64,000 nt of DNA, taken from positions 349,501 through 413,500 of the forward strand of contig NZ_CP051428.1 in assembly GCF_012676905.1 (NCBI RefSeq). Direction: 5' to 3'. A program made the position numbers and the translations under genes. Positions 49,967 to 59,394 of this stretch are shown piece by piece. The stretch's first letter is position 1, and every line of letters starts with the position of its first letter. The notes below the pieces were generated by a model that was not told where the DNA came from, ran no database searches, and saw only the letters and a list, made by a program, of their open reading frames with translations. Origin of the DNA: Paenibacillus albicereus. Its GTDB lineage: Bacteria; Bacillota; Bacilli; Paenibacillales; Paenibacillaceae.

Positions 49967-50587
49967 ATGGGCATTTCGAGGGAACAAAAAGGGAGAGGGC
50001 TGTACATCCTTCTTACCGACACCGGCACGCTGTTCACGCGGCTGATTAAAACGTATACGGGAGCGCCCTACAATCACGCCTCCTTGGCGCTGGACCCTTG
50101 CCTTCGGCAGATGTTCAGCTTCGGTCGCAAAGACCTTGCTCATCCTCTGGCGGCGGGATTCGTCCGGGAGGAAGCGGAACGCATGTGCCGAGAGTACCCG
50201 AGGACGACCTGCGCGCTGCTTCGGCTCGACGTTACGGAGCAGCAGTATCAGAGAGCCTGCGGCGTCATCCGTTCTTTTGAACAGACCGAGGACCGTTACG
50301 GCTACAACCTGTTCGGGCTGCTCGGCTTCGTGCTGAACCTGCGGTTCGAGCCGAAAGACCGCTATTTCTGCTCGCAGTTCGTCGCCCATGCGCTCGAACG
50401 AAGCGGGATTGCCTTGTTCGACCAGTCGCCGGCGCTGACTGCTCCTCATCAATTCCTGGAGCATTCCGAGCTGGAGATCGTCTACGAAGGCCCGCTCTCC
50501 GCCTATCCGCTGCTCGACCGGGGAGGCTATGGCGCGGAACCGGCAGAGGCGGGAATCCGGCTGTTGCCGAACAGGGCCGCTGTCTGA
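49967..50587 (+). CDS. permuted papain-like (NlpC/P60-type YiiX-like) amidase
   Basis: 206 aa from ATG 49967. The permuted catalytic layout is visible: a histidine in YNHASLALD near the start and a cysteine late in RYFCSQFVAHAL. Family members of this kind are lipid- or peptide-acting amidases found as stand-alone proteins. No signal peptide. Stand-alone gene; function uncertain. Confidence 0.75.
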   Translation: MGISREQKGRGLYILLTDTGTLFTRLIKTYTGAPYNHASLALDPCLRQMFSFGRKDLAHPLAAGFVREEAERMCREYPRTTCALLRLDVTEQQYQRACGVIRSFEQTEDRYGYNLFGLLGFVLNLRFEPKDRYFCSQFVAHALERSGIALFDQSPALTAPHQFLEHSELEIVYEGPLSAYPLLDRGGYGAEPAEAGIRLLPNRAAV

Positions 50588-50773
50588 GGCGGGCAAGGAT
50601 CGGCTGGATCAACCTTGAAAACGAGTCGTTGACGGTTCCGGGAGGATAGCTTCCCAACTGGACTTGCGCTGCGCAACTAACGGCAAGCTAACAAACGGGA
50701 CAACCCATTCCAAGAAAGAGCAAGACGCTCCCTATTTCTTCCTGCATCTGTTACCTATACTCGAAGGAAGAAA

Positions 50774-50787
50774 TGTAACCGCTTGCA
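50774..50787 (+). promoter_or_regulatory. cre-like catabolite repression site
   Basis: TGTAACCGCTTGCA matches the CcpA consensus TGWNANCGNTNWCA at all but one position. It lies 38 bp before the mannanase start, suited to repression by preferred sugars. Confidence 0.6.
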
Positions 50788-50825
50788 AAAAGCGGAATCC
50801 ACCTCATTTCAACAGGGAGGAAACC

Positions 50826-53800
50826 ATGACCAAAACGACCCCTTGGCTGGCCGGGGCGCTCGCCGCCGCGCTCGCGGCTTCGCCCGCCGCTGCAGCCGCT
50901 CCAGCGGGCAGCCTGCCCGGCCAGGCTGCCGCAACCGTTTCCGCCGATGCGCAGGGACATTGGGCTCGGGAAGCGATCGTGCGCTGGACGGAGGCAGGTC
51001 TGCTGACCGGCTATCCCGACGGGCGCTTCCAGCCGTCGAAGACGATGACGCGGGCCGAGCTCGCGGCGGTCATCAACCGCTTGTTCGGCTATGCGGCCGA
51101 CGGCTCCGCCGCAGCCTTCCGCGACGTGCCGTCGTCCGCCTGGTATGCCCAGGCGCTCGCCGCAGCGCGTGAGGCCGGGTATTACCAAGGCGACGGCGCG
51201 AACAAGGCGCTGCCGGACGCGGCCGTCAGCCGCCAGGACGCGGCCGTGCTGCTGGCGCGGGCATTCGAGCTGCAGGCGGCGGACGGAGCGGCGGCTGCGG
51301 GCTTCAGCGACAACGCCTCCATCCGCGCTTATGCGCGAGAAGCGGTCGCCGCGCTGCGTCCGGCGCTCGAAGGCGATCCGGACGGAGCATTCCGTCCGGA
51401 CGCCAAGCTGACGAGAGCCGAGGCGGCGCAGCTGCTGGATCGCCTGGTGGCGGCGTATGAGGCCAAGCCGGGAGCGGAGCGCAGCGGCGAGGCGGAGGGA
51501 CATGCCGTCGTGAACGCGGACGGCGTCAAGCTCAAGGACATGCGGATCGAGGGCAACCTGTACCTTGCCCCCGGCATCGGGGACGGCGACGCCGCCCTGG
51601 AGCGCGTGCAGGTGGCCGGCACGACCCGGATCGCGGGCGGAGGCGAGCATTCCATCCATGTCACCGACTCCACGCTCGGAGAGACGGTCATCGAGCGCAA
51701 GCAGGGCAAGGCGCGCCTCGTGCTGACCGGCGGCACGGTGCAGCGGCTGAACGTCCGGGGGACGGCCATCGTCGAGCTCGCCGGCAGCGCGTCGGTCGAG
51801 GTGCTGGAGCTGGGTGCGAGGGCCAGCCTGACGATCGGGGACCAAGTCCGTATCGGCAAGCTGGCCGTGCCGCAAGGAGGAAGCACGGTCAACGGGCAAG
51901 CCGTTTTGGCCGGCGAGTACCGCTGGACGGACGGAGCGCTGGCGCCGATCGGCGCGGCCTCTCCTGCGCCGTCGGCCGTTCCGAGCACGACGCCAGCGGC
52001 AACGCCGGCCGCGACGCCGACACCGGCGAGCTCGACTCCGGCTCCTACGGCCGCGCCTACTGCTGCGCCGACGGCGACTCCGGCGCAGACCGTCACGCCA
52101 GCGCCGACGGCCACGCCAACGCCGACGGCCACGCCAACGCCGACGTCAACGCCGCAGACGATCGACCTGGTCGACCGCCAGGCGACGGCGGAGACCCGCT
52201 CTCTTTTCTCCTATCTGAACGAAATTCGCGGCACGGGCATCCTGTTCGGCCAGCAGCACGCGACGACGGAGGGCCTCAGCATCACGGAGCGCGACGGCAC
52301 GCAGTCGGACGCCAAAAACGCCGTCGGCGACGACCCGGCCGTGTTCGGCTGGGACACGCTGAGCCTGGAGGGCCATGAGAAGCCGGGCGTCAAAGGAGAT
52401 CCGCTCCAAAGCCGCGACAACCTCGCCGCCGTCATGAAAAAAGCCTACGAAAGCGGCGGCGTGCTGACGCTCAGCGCGCACATGCCGAACTTCGTCACCG
52501 GCGGCGATTTCTATGACCTGCGCGGCAACGTCGTCTCGACGATTCTGCCGGGCGGCAGCAACCATGATGCGTACAACGAGTTCCTCGACCTCGTCGCGGA
52601 CTTGGCCCTGCATCTCAAGGATGACGGCGGCAAGCCGATTCCGGTCGTCTTCCGTCCGTTCCACGAGCAGAGCGGCAGCTGGTTCTGGTGGGGCGCGGCA
52701 TTCACGACCAAGGAGGAGTACAAGGAAATCTTCCGCTATACAGTCGAGTACCTGCGCGACCGCAAAGGCGTGCGCAACTTCCTGTACGCCTACTCGCCGG
52801 GAGGCGGCTTCGGCACGGACAAGGAGCGCTACCTGGAGACGTATCCGGGCGACGGCTACGTCGATCTGATCGGCTTCGACAGCTATTACAACGGCGAGGG
52901 CCAGTCCTGGTTCGACGGCGTGGCCGTCGAGGCGGCGACCGTCTCCCGCGTGGCGGACGAGAGGGGCAAGATCGCGGCGCTGACCGAATTCGGCTACCAG
53001 AAGATGAAGACATCCGGCAACGCGACGCCGGACTTCTACACCCGGCTGACCGCCGCCCTCCAGTCCGATCCGGACGCCAAGCGGATGGCCTACATGCTCA
53101 CCTGGGCGAACTTCGGCGATACGTCCACCTACGTCCCGTATCCGCGCGCCGAGGGCGAGCCGAACGAGATGCTGCCGGACTTCATCCGCTTCTACGAGGA
53201 GCCGTACACGCTGTTCGCGCAAGGCGTCCGGCATGCCTACGACCGCAGCGTCCAGGCGGCGGAAGAAAAGCCGTTCGTGCATGTCGCCTCGCCGACGAAC
53301 CAAGCGACGGTCCGCACGTCCAGCTACAAGGTGCGGGTGCGCGTGCTGCACGCGGACGGAGCCCGCGTCGTCATGACGGCGGACGGCATGGCGCAGGAGC
53401 AGCCGCTGGCGCTGAATCCGGCGACCGGCTTCTATGAGGGAGACTGGCCGATCGACGGCCGGCTGAACGGCACGGCGGCGAGCGTGACGGTGCGGGTCTA
53501 CGTGGCGGACGGCAGCCTGCTGCAGGAGGAGCGCAAGACGGTGGCGGTGAAGATTCCGGAAGCGCTGCTGGGCGAGTACACGTTCGACGATGGACTGGAA
53601 GGAGCGTCGAGCGGCGGCGGCTGGAAGGCCGAGGTCGGAGAGGCGCAGCGGGCGGAGTGGGACGGAGGAGGCGCGCTCAAGGTCGACGTCGGCGGCCTCG
53701 ACCCGGCCGAGACGTGGCAGGAGATCAAGCTGCAGCTGAACGGCGCCGCGGCCAAGCTTGGCCTGACGGACATGAGCCAGGTCCGCCGCGTCAAGCTGGA

Positions 53801-55121
53801 TGCGTACATCCCGCTGGAGCTGGGCACGGCGAGCGGCGGCGAGGCGAAGATCCAGGCGTTCGGCATGCTGCCGCCCGACTTCGAGGCGAAATACGGCATG
53901 GGCACGACGCAGGTCCGTTTGAACGAGCTGCCGACGGTGACGGTCGGGCAGCAGGTGTACGCGCATTACGCGCCGGAGTTCGACCTGACCGATCTCGCCA
54001 AGCTCCAAGCATCGCAGGAGCTGTACGTCTCGCTGGCGGGCAGCGGCCTGTCTGGCGCGGGCAGCATCTATATCGACCGCATCGGCCTGTACAGCATGTT
54101 CGTCGACGCCTCGCTCGATCCGGCGTCGGTCGATGACTTCGAGGGCTACATGGGACAGAACGAGGCGCTGGCGACCAAATTCGTCCATGCCGGCGGCGAC
54201 AGCGCCTCGGCGTCGTTGGATTCCGCGCGCAAGAACGGCGGCGGCTACGGCCTGAAATACAGCTACACGCTCGGCTCGAGCGGCTACGCGGGCATCACCA
54301 AGTCGATGGGCGGCGCCGACTGGTCGGGCTCCAACGTCCTCCGGTTCTGGTACCAGCCGGACGGCAAGGGGCAGAAGCTCGTCATGCAGATCAACGCCTC
54401 CGGCAAGACCTACGAGTACTACCCGGACACGACGGGCACCGAGCCGCAGCTCGTCGTGGCGCCTTTCCGCGACTTCCAGCCGGCCAACGGCGCGACCGGG
54501 ACGCTGACGCGGCTGAATCTCAAGAGCGTGAACGCCTTCTCGATCTATACGAACGCGGTGCCGGACGGCCATCAGCTGTCGAGCGCGATGTACTTCGACG
54601 ACATCCGGGCGCTGACCGATCCGGACGCCGGCACGGTGCCGAGCGGAGAAGGCGGAGCCGGCCTGCCGAAAGGCGTGCTGCAGAACTTCGAGCAGTCGCT
54701 CGGCGGCTGGGCAGCGGGCGGGAACGACATCGGCCTCGGGGCGGCTGCGCTTGCTGCCGATGGCGGCGGCCAGGCGCTGGCGGTGACGATCGGCTCCAGC
54801 CCGGAGGCCGGCAAGAACGGCGAGATCGCCCGCGTCGGCGCGCTCGATCTGAGCAGCGGCTCCAAGCTGCGGCTGCGCGCCCGCATCGAGGGCGGCAGCG
54901 CCTCGGCGCAGCTGTTCCTCAAGCATGGCGGCGGCTGGTCCTGGGCGGCGGCGGACGGCAAGCCGCTGACGAGCGAGTACCAGTGGTACGAGATCGATCT
55001 GGACGGCCCGGACAGCTACGGCAAGCCGATCGACAAGTCGTTCCTGCAGGCGATCGGCCTGCAGGTGTACGACGCGACCGGCGGCGGCACGGTGTACGTC
55101 GACGACGTGACGCTGGAGTAG
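50826..55121 (+). CDS. SLH-anchored GH26 endo-beta-mannanase with several carbohydrate-binding modules
   Basis: 1431 aa, ATG 50826 after AGGGAGGAAACC. Order: signal peptide (to about 27), three SLH repeats (about 38-215: GHWAREAIVRWTEAGLLTGY and WYAQALAAAREAGYYQG), a beta-rich spacer (220-375), a Pro/Thr/Ala linker (about 380-440), GH26 barrel with acid/base E614 in RPFHEQSGSWFWWG and nucleophile E721 in LTEFGYQ, an Ig-like module (about 815-915), a CBM27-like module (about 915-1095), and two further beta-sandwich CBM-like modules (CIA30/CBM11-like). It cuts beta-mannan at the cell surface. Own promoter with a cre-like site; terminator downstream. Confidence 0.92.
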   Translation: MTKTTPWLAGALAAALAASPAAAAAPAGSLPGQAAATVSADAQGHWAREAIVRWTEAGLLTGYPDGRFQPSKTMTRAELAAVINRLFGYAADGSAAAFRDVPSSAWYAQALAAAREAGYYQGDGANKALPDAAVSRQDAAVLLARAFELQAADGAAAAGFSDNASIRAYAREAVAALRPALEGDPDGAFRPDAKLTRAEAAQLLDRLVAAYEAKPGAERSGEAEGHAVVNADGVKLKDMRIEGNLYLAPGIGDGDAALERVQVAGTTRIAGGGEHSIHVTDSTLGETVIERKQGKARLVLTGGTVQRLNVRGTAIVELAGSASVEVLELGARASLTIGDQVRIGKLAVPQGGSTVNGQAVLAGEYRWTDGALAPIGAASPAPSAVPSTTPAATPAATPTPASSTPAPTAAPTAAPTATPAQTVTPAPTATPTPTATPTPTSTPQTIDLVDRQATAETRSLFSYLNEIRGTGILFGQQHATTEGLSITERDGTQSDAKNAVGDDPAVFGWDTLSLEGHEKPGVKGDPLQSRDNLAAVMKKAYESGGVLTLSAHMPNFVTGGDFYDLRGNVVSTILPGGSNHDAYNEFLDLVADLALHLKDDGGKPIPVVFRPFHEQSGSWFWWGAAFTTKEEYKEIFRYTVEYLRDRKGVRNFLYAYSPGGGFGTDKERYLETYPGDGYVDLIGFDSYYNGEGQSWFDGVAVEAATVSRVADERGKIAALTEFGYQKMKTSGNATPDFYTRLTAALQSDPDAKRMAYMLTWANFGDTSTYVPYPRAEGEPNEMLPDFIRFYEEPYTLFAQGVRHAYDRSVQAAEEKPFVHVASPTNQATVRTSSYKVRVRVLHADGARVVMTADGMAQEQPLALNPATGFYEGDWPIDGRLNGTAASVTVRVYVADGSLLQEERKTVAVKIPEALLGEYTFDDGLEGASSGGGWKAEVGEAQRAEWDGGGALKVDVGGLDPAETWQEIKLQLNGAAAKLGLTDMSQVRRVKLDAYIPLELGTASGGEAKIQAFGMLPPDFEAKYGMGTTQVRLNELPTVTVGQQVYAHYAPEFDLTDLAKLQASQELYVSLAGSGLSGAGSIYIDRIGLYSMFVDASLDPASVDDFEGYMGQNEALATKFVHAGGDSASASLDSARKNGGGYGLKYSYTLGSSGYAGITKSMGGADWSGSNVLRFWYQPDGKGQKLVMQINASGKTYEYYPDTTGTEPQLVVAPFRDFQPANGATGTLTRLNLKSVNAFSIYTNAVPDGHQLSSAMYFDDIRALTDPDAGTVPSGEGGAGLPKGVLQNFEQSLGGWAAGGNDIGLGAAALAADGGGQALAVTIGSSPEAGKNGEIARVGALDLSSGSKLRLRARIEGGSASAQLFLKHGGGWSWAAADGKPLTSEYQWYEIDLDGPDSYGKPIDKSFLQAIGLQVYDATGGGTVYVDDVTLE

Positions 55122-55217
55122 CAGCGACCGGAATTTTGCGGCGGACGCCGGATTGCCGCAGGCCGAGCAAGGGTAGGAGCTCCCTTGCTGGAGCCGGCGC
55201 GGCAGCAAGTCATGCCA

Positions 55218-55262
55218 GAAACGGGACGAGGCGGATAGGGATTCCGTCTCGTCCCGTTTTGC
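55218..55262 (+). terminator. Rho-independent terminator
   Basis: AAACGGGACGAG and CTCGTCCCGTTT form the outer stem, with GCGGAT/ATTCCGT pairing inside and a T-rich tail. Confidence 0.85.
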
Positions 55263-55387
55263 TTTTCAGCCGGTACGTCCGCCATCCGCTCCCCCTTCGC
55301 GCGGCGATGACACCGCAACATCGCGCTGCGCTTCTCCTGATATAACGGAACAGCAAGGCGACCAACCGAACGAAGGAGAGGATCACG

Positions 55388-56155
55388 ATGATGAACAGGC
55401 TGGAAGGAAAGACCGCGCTCGTCACAGGAGCAAGCCGGGGCATCGGCCGTGCGATCGCGCTGCGGCTGGCGAGGGAGGGGGCGCTGACCGTCGTCCATTA
55501 CGGCAAAAGACGCGAGGAAGCCGAGCGTGTCGTGGAGCAGATCGGCCGCGAAGGCGGCCGTGCGCTGGCCGTCGGCGCCGATCTCGCCACGGTGGGCGGC
55601 ATCCGGGGAATGTTCGAGCAGCTGGATCGGGACCTGGGGGCGGACACCGGATCCGTCCGGTTCGACATCCTCGTCAACAATGCCGGCATGGGGCTGATCC
55701 AAGCGATGCAGGAGACGACGGAGGCATCGTTCGACCAGGTGATGAGCCTGAACGCGAGGAGCCCCTTCTTCGTAGCGCAGCACGCGGTGCCCCGTCTGAA
55801 CGACGGCGGACGGGTCATCAATCTGTCGTCGTTCGTGACGAAGGCCGCATCGCCGAGCGTGTTCGCCTACAGCATGAGCAAGGGAGCCGTCGATACGTTC
55901 ACGCTGGCTCTGGCAAAGGAGCTGGCGCCGCGCGGCATTACGGTGAACGCCATCCAGCCAGGCGTCATCGATACCGAGATGAATGCCGTCATGCTTCAGG
56001 ATACGGGAGGGCGGGCGTATGCCGCCGGCCTGTCCGCCTTCGGCCGCTGGGGCGAGCCGGAGGACGTGGCGGACATCGCCGCGTTCCTCGCTTCTTCCGA
56101 CAGCCGCTGGGTAACGGGGCAGCTTCTCGACGCGAGCGGCGGCTCCGCTCTGTAG
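55388..56155 (+). CDS. SDR-family oxidoreductase (FabG-like)
   Basis: 255 aa. TGASRGIGRAIAL cofactor loop, NNAGMGLIQA, catalytic Ser in NLSSF and YSMSKGAVD (YxxxK), C-terminal VTGQLLDASGG. NADP-type basic residues follow the loop (GKRREEAE). Substrate unknown; no operon partners. A start one codon later (ATG 55391) is equally possible. Confidence 0.88.
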   Translation: MMNRLEGKTALVTGASRGIGRAIALRLAREGALTVVHYGKRREEAERVVEQIGREGGRALAVGADLATVGGIRGMFEQLDRDLGADTGSVRFDILVNNAGMGLIQAMQETTEASFDQVMSLNARSPFFVAQHAVPRLNDGGRVINLSSFVTKAASPSVFAYSMSKGAVDTFTLALAKELAPRGITVNAIQPGVIDTEMNAVMLQDTGGRAYAAGLSAFGRWGEPEDVADIAAFLASSDSRWVTGQLLDASGGSAL

Positions 56156-56365
56156 GGGCGCGAACCCTCAGGGAGCGGCACGACTCTCGCGGCACCCGTC
56201 CGGTCGGGCCGGCCCGGATGGCTGCCCGGCGCCAACGCTCTCTCGCGCGGCTCTTCCCGATTCAAGCAAGCGTCGCCGATTTCGTGTAGGATGGAGGAAA
56301 GAAACCGGCGCGCCCGTCTGTCGGAGCATGGCGGGGCGGTAGAGCGCGCTGCGGGAGGTTGCGGC

Positions 56366-56761
56366 ATGAACGAGAGCAAGAAGGAAGAGGCCGTCGTGAG
56401 GCTGGACGGGCTGGCCGTCGTCAGCGGCGATGGGGCAGCCGAGGCTGCGGAAGACTCGGCGGCAGAAGGTCGGGGAGAAGGAACAGGCCAGGAAGGCTCC
56501 ACGGAGAAAAGTCCGGTTAAGGAAAGCCGGAGCAAAGAAGGCGAGATCGCCGAGTGGATGGTGGAGACGATCCGCGACAGGGGCATGCTCCGCCAGGAGG
56601 AGGCGATCGCCCATGTGCGCGCCGTCTACGGCGAGGCGTACGTGTTCGTCAACGAGGCGGGCAACGCCTCGCTGGAGAAGGAGGTCAAGAAGGCGTTCCG
56701 CAAGCTCCATCGGGGGCGGATCGCCTGGGACCGGGACGGCTTTTTCTGGGCTTGGACTTAG
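56366..56761 (+). CDS. DUF6953 protein
   Basis: 131 aa from ATG 56366 after GGGAGGTTGCGGC. The first 60 residues are low complexity, acidic and Gly/Ala rich; the conserved part (about 62-131) runs from IAEWMVETIRDRGMLRQEEA to RIAWDRDGFFWAWT, a small helical domain typical of DUF6953. Function unknown. Confidence 0.75.
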   Translation: MNESKKEEAVVRLDGLAVVSGDGAAEAAEDSAAEGRGEGTGQEGSTEKSPVKESRSKEGEIAEWMVETIRDRGMLRQEEAIAHVRAVYGEAYVFVNEAGNASLEKEVKKAFRKLHRGRIAWDRDGFFWAWT

Positions 56762-56918
56762 GTGGAGCCGGGAGGCGGCGCTTGCGGCGAGAGAGGCCAC
56801 GCAAGCGTCGCCTCCCTTCTTCTGAGCCGCGGGAGCGAAGGGATTCGAGCCGCAGCAAAGGCGGGTGGAGCCGAAGGGGCCGAAGTCAGAAAATTTTTCC
56901 TTTTTGCTGGAAGTCCGG

Positions 56919-56948
56919 TTGCAATTGCTTTCATGGATATGCTACCAT
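56919..56948 (+). promoter_or_regulatory. promoter of second cold-shock gene
   Basis: TTGCAA (56919-56924), an 18-nt spacer and TACCAT (56943-56948), the same spacing as at the other csp gene. The leader of about 110 nt that follows contains short inverted repeats. The gap 56762-57065 holds nothing else. Confidence 0.5.
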
Positions 56949-57065
56949 AACCGTAATAACCACTCGGCTGAATCTTCATATTGGTTGCGTTATTGCTCAA
57001 TAACCCTGAATATGTTGCATCTCAGATACAAAGGTTAGATCCCAGCACGGCAGGAGGTGCAACAC

Positions 57066-57266
57066 ATGCAAAGAGGTACAGTAAAATGGTTCAACGCCGA
57101 AAAAGGCTACGGCTTTATCGAAGTTGAAGGTGGAAGCGATGTATTCGTACACTACTCCGCCATCACGGGCGAAGGCTTCAAGACGCTGGACGAAGGCCAA
57201 GCGGTCGAGTTCAACGTTGTTGACGGAAGCCGCGGACCGCAAGCCGAAAACGTCGTGAAGCTGTAA
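57066..57266 (+). CDS. cold-shock protein, CspA/CspB family (second copy)
   Basis: 66 aa, ATG 57066 after CAGGAGGTGCAACAC; a start three codons upstream is possible. Cold-shock domain with GYGFIEV and VFVHYSAI. The nucleotide sequence resembles the copy at 26110, with lower GC than most genes here, as usual for highly expressed csp genes. Confidence 0.97.
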   Translation: MQRGTVKWFNAEKGYGFIEVEGGSDVFVHYSAITGEGFKTLDEGQAVEFNVVDGSRGPQAENVVKL

Positions 57267-57289
57267 GCTTCCGATTCGGCAAGCGACCC

Positions 57290-57336
57290 AAAAGGCTGCC
57301 TGCTCATCCACGAGATGAGCGGGCAGCCTTTTTTTG
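57290..57336 (+). terminator. Rho-independent terminator
   Basis: AAAGGCTGCC.TGCTCATC pairs with GATGAGCG.GGCAGCCTTT, then a T run. Confidence 0.92.
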
Positions 57337-57393
57337 CGCTCCTCGTCCGGCCGCAGGCGGCGTACTCGGTCCGGGACGGCCGGTTCGGCAAAG

Positions 57394-58527
57394 TCAGGCC
57401 TCTCCTTTAGTCAGCATATAGCTATGCTGCTTCGGATTTTCCCGAATTTCCTTTGCCAGCTCCTCGTAGGTCTCTGTGAGAATCACGGTGCGGACTCTCT
57501 GCGCGTTCGGGTCTCGGGGCTGCAAAAAACCGGATGCAATCCACTGCTTGACCTTTTCACGAGCCGTGCGGTCTCTCATGTCCAGAAGCGTCATGATTTC
57601 GGATACGGAGACTTCCTCCTGCTTGAAAATCAGCTGACGGTATACTTTTCTTTGATCCATGTCCAGCCGACGAATCGGCTCAGGTTCTACATGGAGCAGT
57701 TCCTTGTTTTTTTCCTGGACAATCTCCGCTGCTTGCGTGAACACCTCGGCCAAACCTTCCATAAAGTACTCCAGCCATTGCGTCACGTCCGCGTCGTGCC
57801 TGCCGAAGTAGTAATTATGCGGAAGCCCCATCTGCAAGGCCTGATAATAGTCGCTTAAATTACGATCATAGAATTTCTCGAGCACGAAAATTTTCTTTAA
57901 TCCAAACTGTCCCCTACGCAAGATATACGTAGCAATCATTCGAGCCGTTCGGCCATTGCCGTCCATGTAAGGGTGGATCGTCAGAAATTGCCACATCGCA
58001 ATGCCCGCCCGAATTGGTGCAGGGAGCTTATGCGTTTCCGGAGAGTTGAGCCAGGCCACGTAGTCTTCCATGAGCACAGGGACGTCGGAGGGCTCTGGAG
58101 CCATATAAAAGCCGGCCTCGTTTCTTCTTCCCACGACGACTTGCTGTTCCCGGTATTCGCTGAGCCTTGGACGGCCGCCACGGCTGATTTTGATGATGGC
58201 ATGCAGTTTTTTGACCCACTCTTCCGTAATGGGCAATTCTCTTGATTCCGCATCATCTAGGAACTCAAGGGCTTTCATCAGGTTGTAGACTTCCTGTTCT
58301 TTCTCGATGTCGCTATGTTTGTAGAAAACGGCTCTTTTTTTGTCATCATCCAGCTCGTTGCCTTCGATGCGGGTCGACAAAAGAACGGTTGTTTCCTTGG
58401 CTTCCTTTTGAAGCTGCTCCAAGATATCGACTGGCATAGGAAGCTGTTCGACAATGACGCTGGAACGCTGAATTTCCAATAAGCTGTTCAGCATCCGAAT
58501 GGTGGTTTGAAAACGAGGATGAAACAT
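57394..58527 (-). CDS. Fic-domain protein (AMPylase-type) with N-terminal inhibitory helix
   Basis: 377 aa from ATG 58527, which has AAGGAGGGATGGC before it; ATG 58551 lacks a site. Fic motif HPYMDGNGRTAR (H185, D189, N191, R193) is complete, and the self-inhibitory motif STRIEGN (E55) lies before it, the class II arrangement. The C-terminus has a winged-helix region (EEVSVSEIMTLLDMRDRTA). Fic enzymes transfer AMP or similar to target proteins. No adjacent antitoxin-like gene. Base composition is clearly less GC-rich than its neighbours, a sign of transfer. Confidence 0.88.
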   Translation of the reverse strand: MFHPRFQTTIRMLNSLLEIQRSSVIVEQLPMPVDILEQLQKEAKETTVLLSTRIEGNELDDDKKRAVFYKHSDIEKEQEVYNLMKALEFLDDAESRELPITEEWVKKLHAIIKISRGGRPRLSEYREQQVVVGRRNEAGFYMAPEPSDVPVLMEDYVAWLNSPETHKLPAPIRAGIAMWQFLTIHPYMDGNGRTARMIATYILRRGQFGLKKIFVLEKFYDRNLSDYYQALQMGLPHNYYFGRHDADVTQWLEYFMEGLAEVFTQAAEIVQEKNKELLHVEPEPIRRLDMDQRKVYRQLIFKQEEVSVSEIMTLLDMRDRTAREKVKQWIASGFLQPRDPNAQRVRTVILTETYEELAKEIRENPKQHSYMLTKGEA

Positions 58528-58596
58528 GCCATCCCTCCTTGTTTCAATCATACCACAACATTCTTGATTGCCGCTAATTTGCCGCTAATAATTCAA

Positions 58597-59394
58597 TCAA
58601 ATGACGCTCCGGACCGGCAGCAGCGGCCACTGCTGGCCGAGCTGCCAGGCAAGCAGCGTCGAGGCGAGCACGTAGAGGGCATACCCGGCGTCAGCGGCCG
58701 ACAGGGAGTAGCGGTAATAGTAGGTGCGGGAGCCGGCGCCGCTGGCGAAGCGCTTGGCTTCCATCGCCGCTGCCGTGCGGTGGGCGCGCCGGATGCACTG
58801 CGCGAGCAGCGGAATCGCGTACAGGCGCAAGCGCTCGTACAGGCCGCGCAGGCCTCTTGGCCTGCGGCCGCCGCGTATTTGCAGCGCTTGGCGCAGCGTG
58901 ACGAACTCCTCCGCGAGCAGCGGCAGCATGTTGAACGCCGCGAGGAAGCTGTAGGCGTACCGCGGCGGCAGGCGCAGCTGCTGCATGAGCGAGTAGAACA
59001 GCGCGACGGGCCGCGTCGTCAGCGCGAACGCGAGGCCGACGGCCGCCACCTGCAGCGAGCGGAAGCCGAGATGCAGGCCGCGGTAGAAGCTTTCCTCCGT
59101 GATGCGGATCAAGCCGTACTTGAACCAGACGGTCTCGCCGCTGCCGAACATCATCATGCCGGACGCGGAGCTGACGAACAGCAGCAGGAACGGCGAGGCG
59201 TACAGCAGCAGCCGCAGCGGCGGATGCCCGGTGAACAGCGCCAGCGGCAGCAGCGCGGCGACGGCGAGCAGCAGCATGACGTTCGGGTCATGCGTCAGCA
59301 GCACGAGCACGAACAGCAGCGCCGATACCGCCAGCTTATGCGTCGGATTGACGCGGTGCAGCCACGTCTCGCGGTAGGGAAAGGCCAGGTTCAT
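58597..59394 (-). CDS. ykoC: ECF transporter EcfT-type transmembrane protein (YkoC-like)
   Basis: 265 aa from ATG 59394, overlapping the ATPase stop; longer frames run into repeat DNA of the ATPase gene. Five or six spans, with coupling motifs LQIRGGRRPRG and MEAKRFASGAG. Partner of the YkoD-like ATPase and YkoE-like S component in a thiamine-regulated operon. Confidence 0.88.
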   Translation of the reverse strand: MNLAFPYRETWLHRVNPTHKLAVSALLFVLVLLTHDPNVMLLLAVAALLPLALFTGHPPLRLLLYASPFLLLFVSSASGMMMFGSGETVWFKYGLIRITEESFYRGLHLGFRSLQVAAVGLAFALTTRPVALFYSLMQQLRLPPRYAYSFLAAFNMLPLLAEEFVTLRQALQIRGGRRPRGLRGLYERLRLYAIPLLAQCIRRAHRTAAAMEAKRFASGAGSRTYYYRYSLSAADAGYALYVLASTLLAWQLGQQWPLLPVRSVI

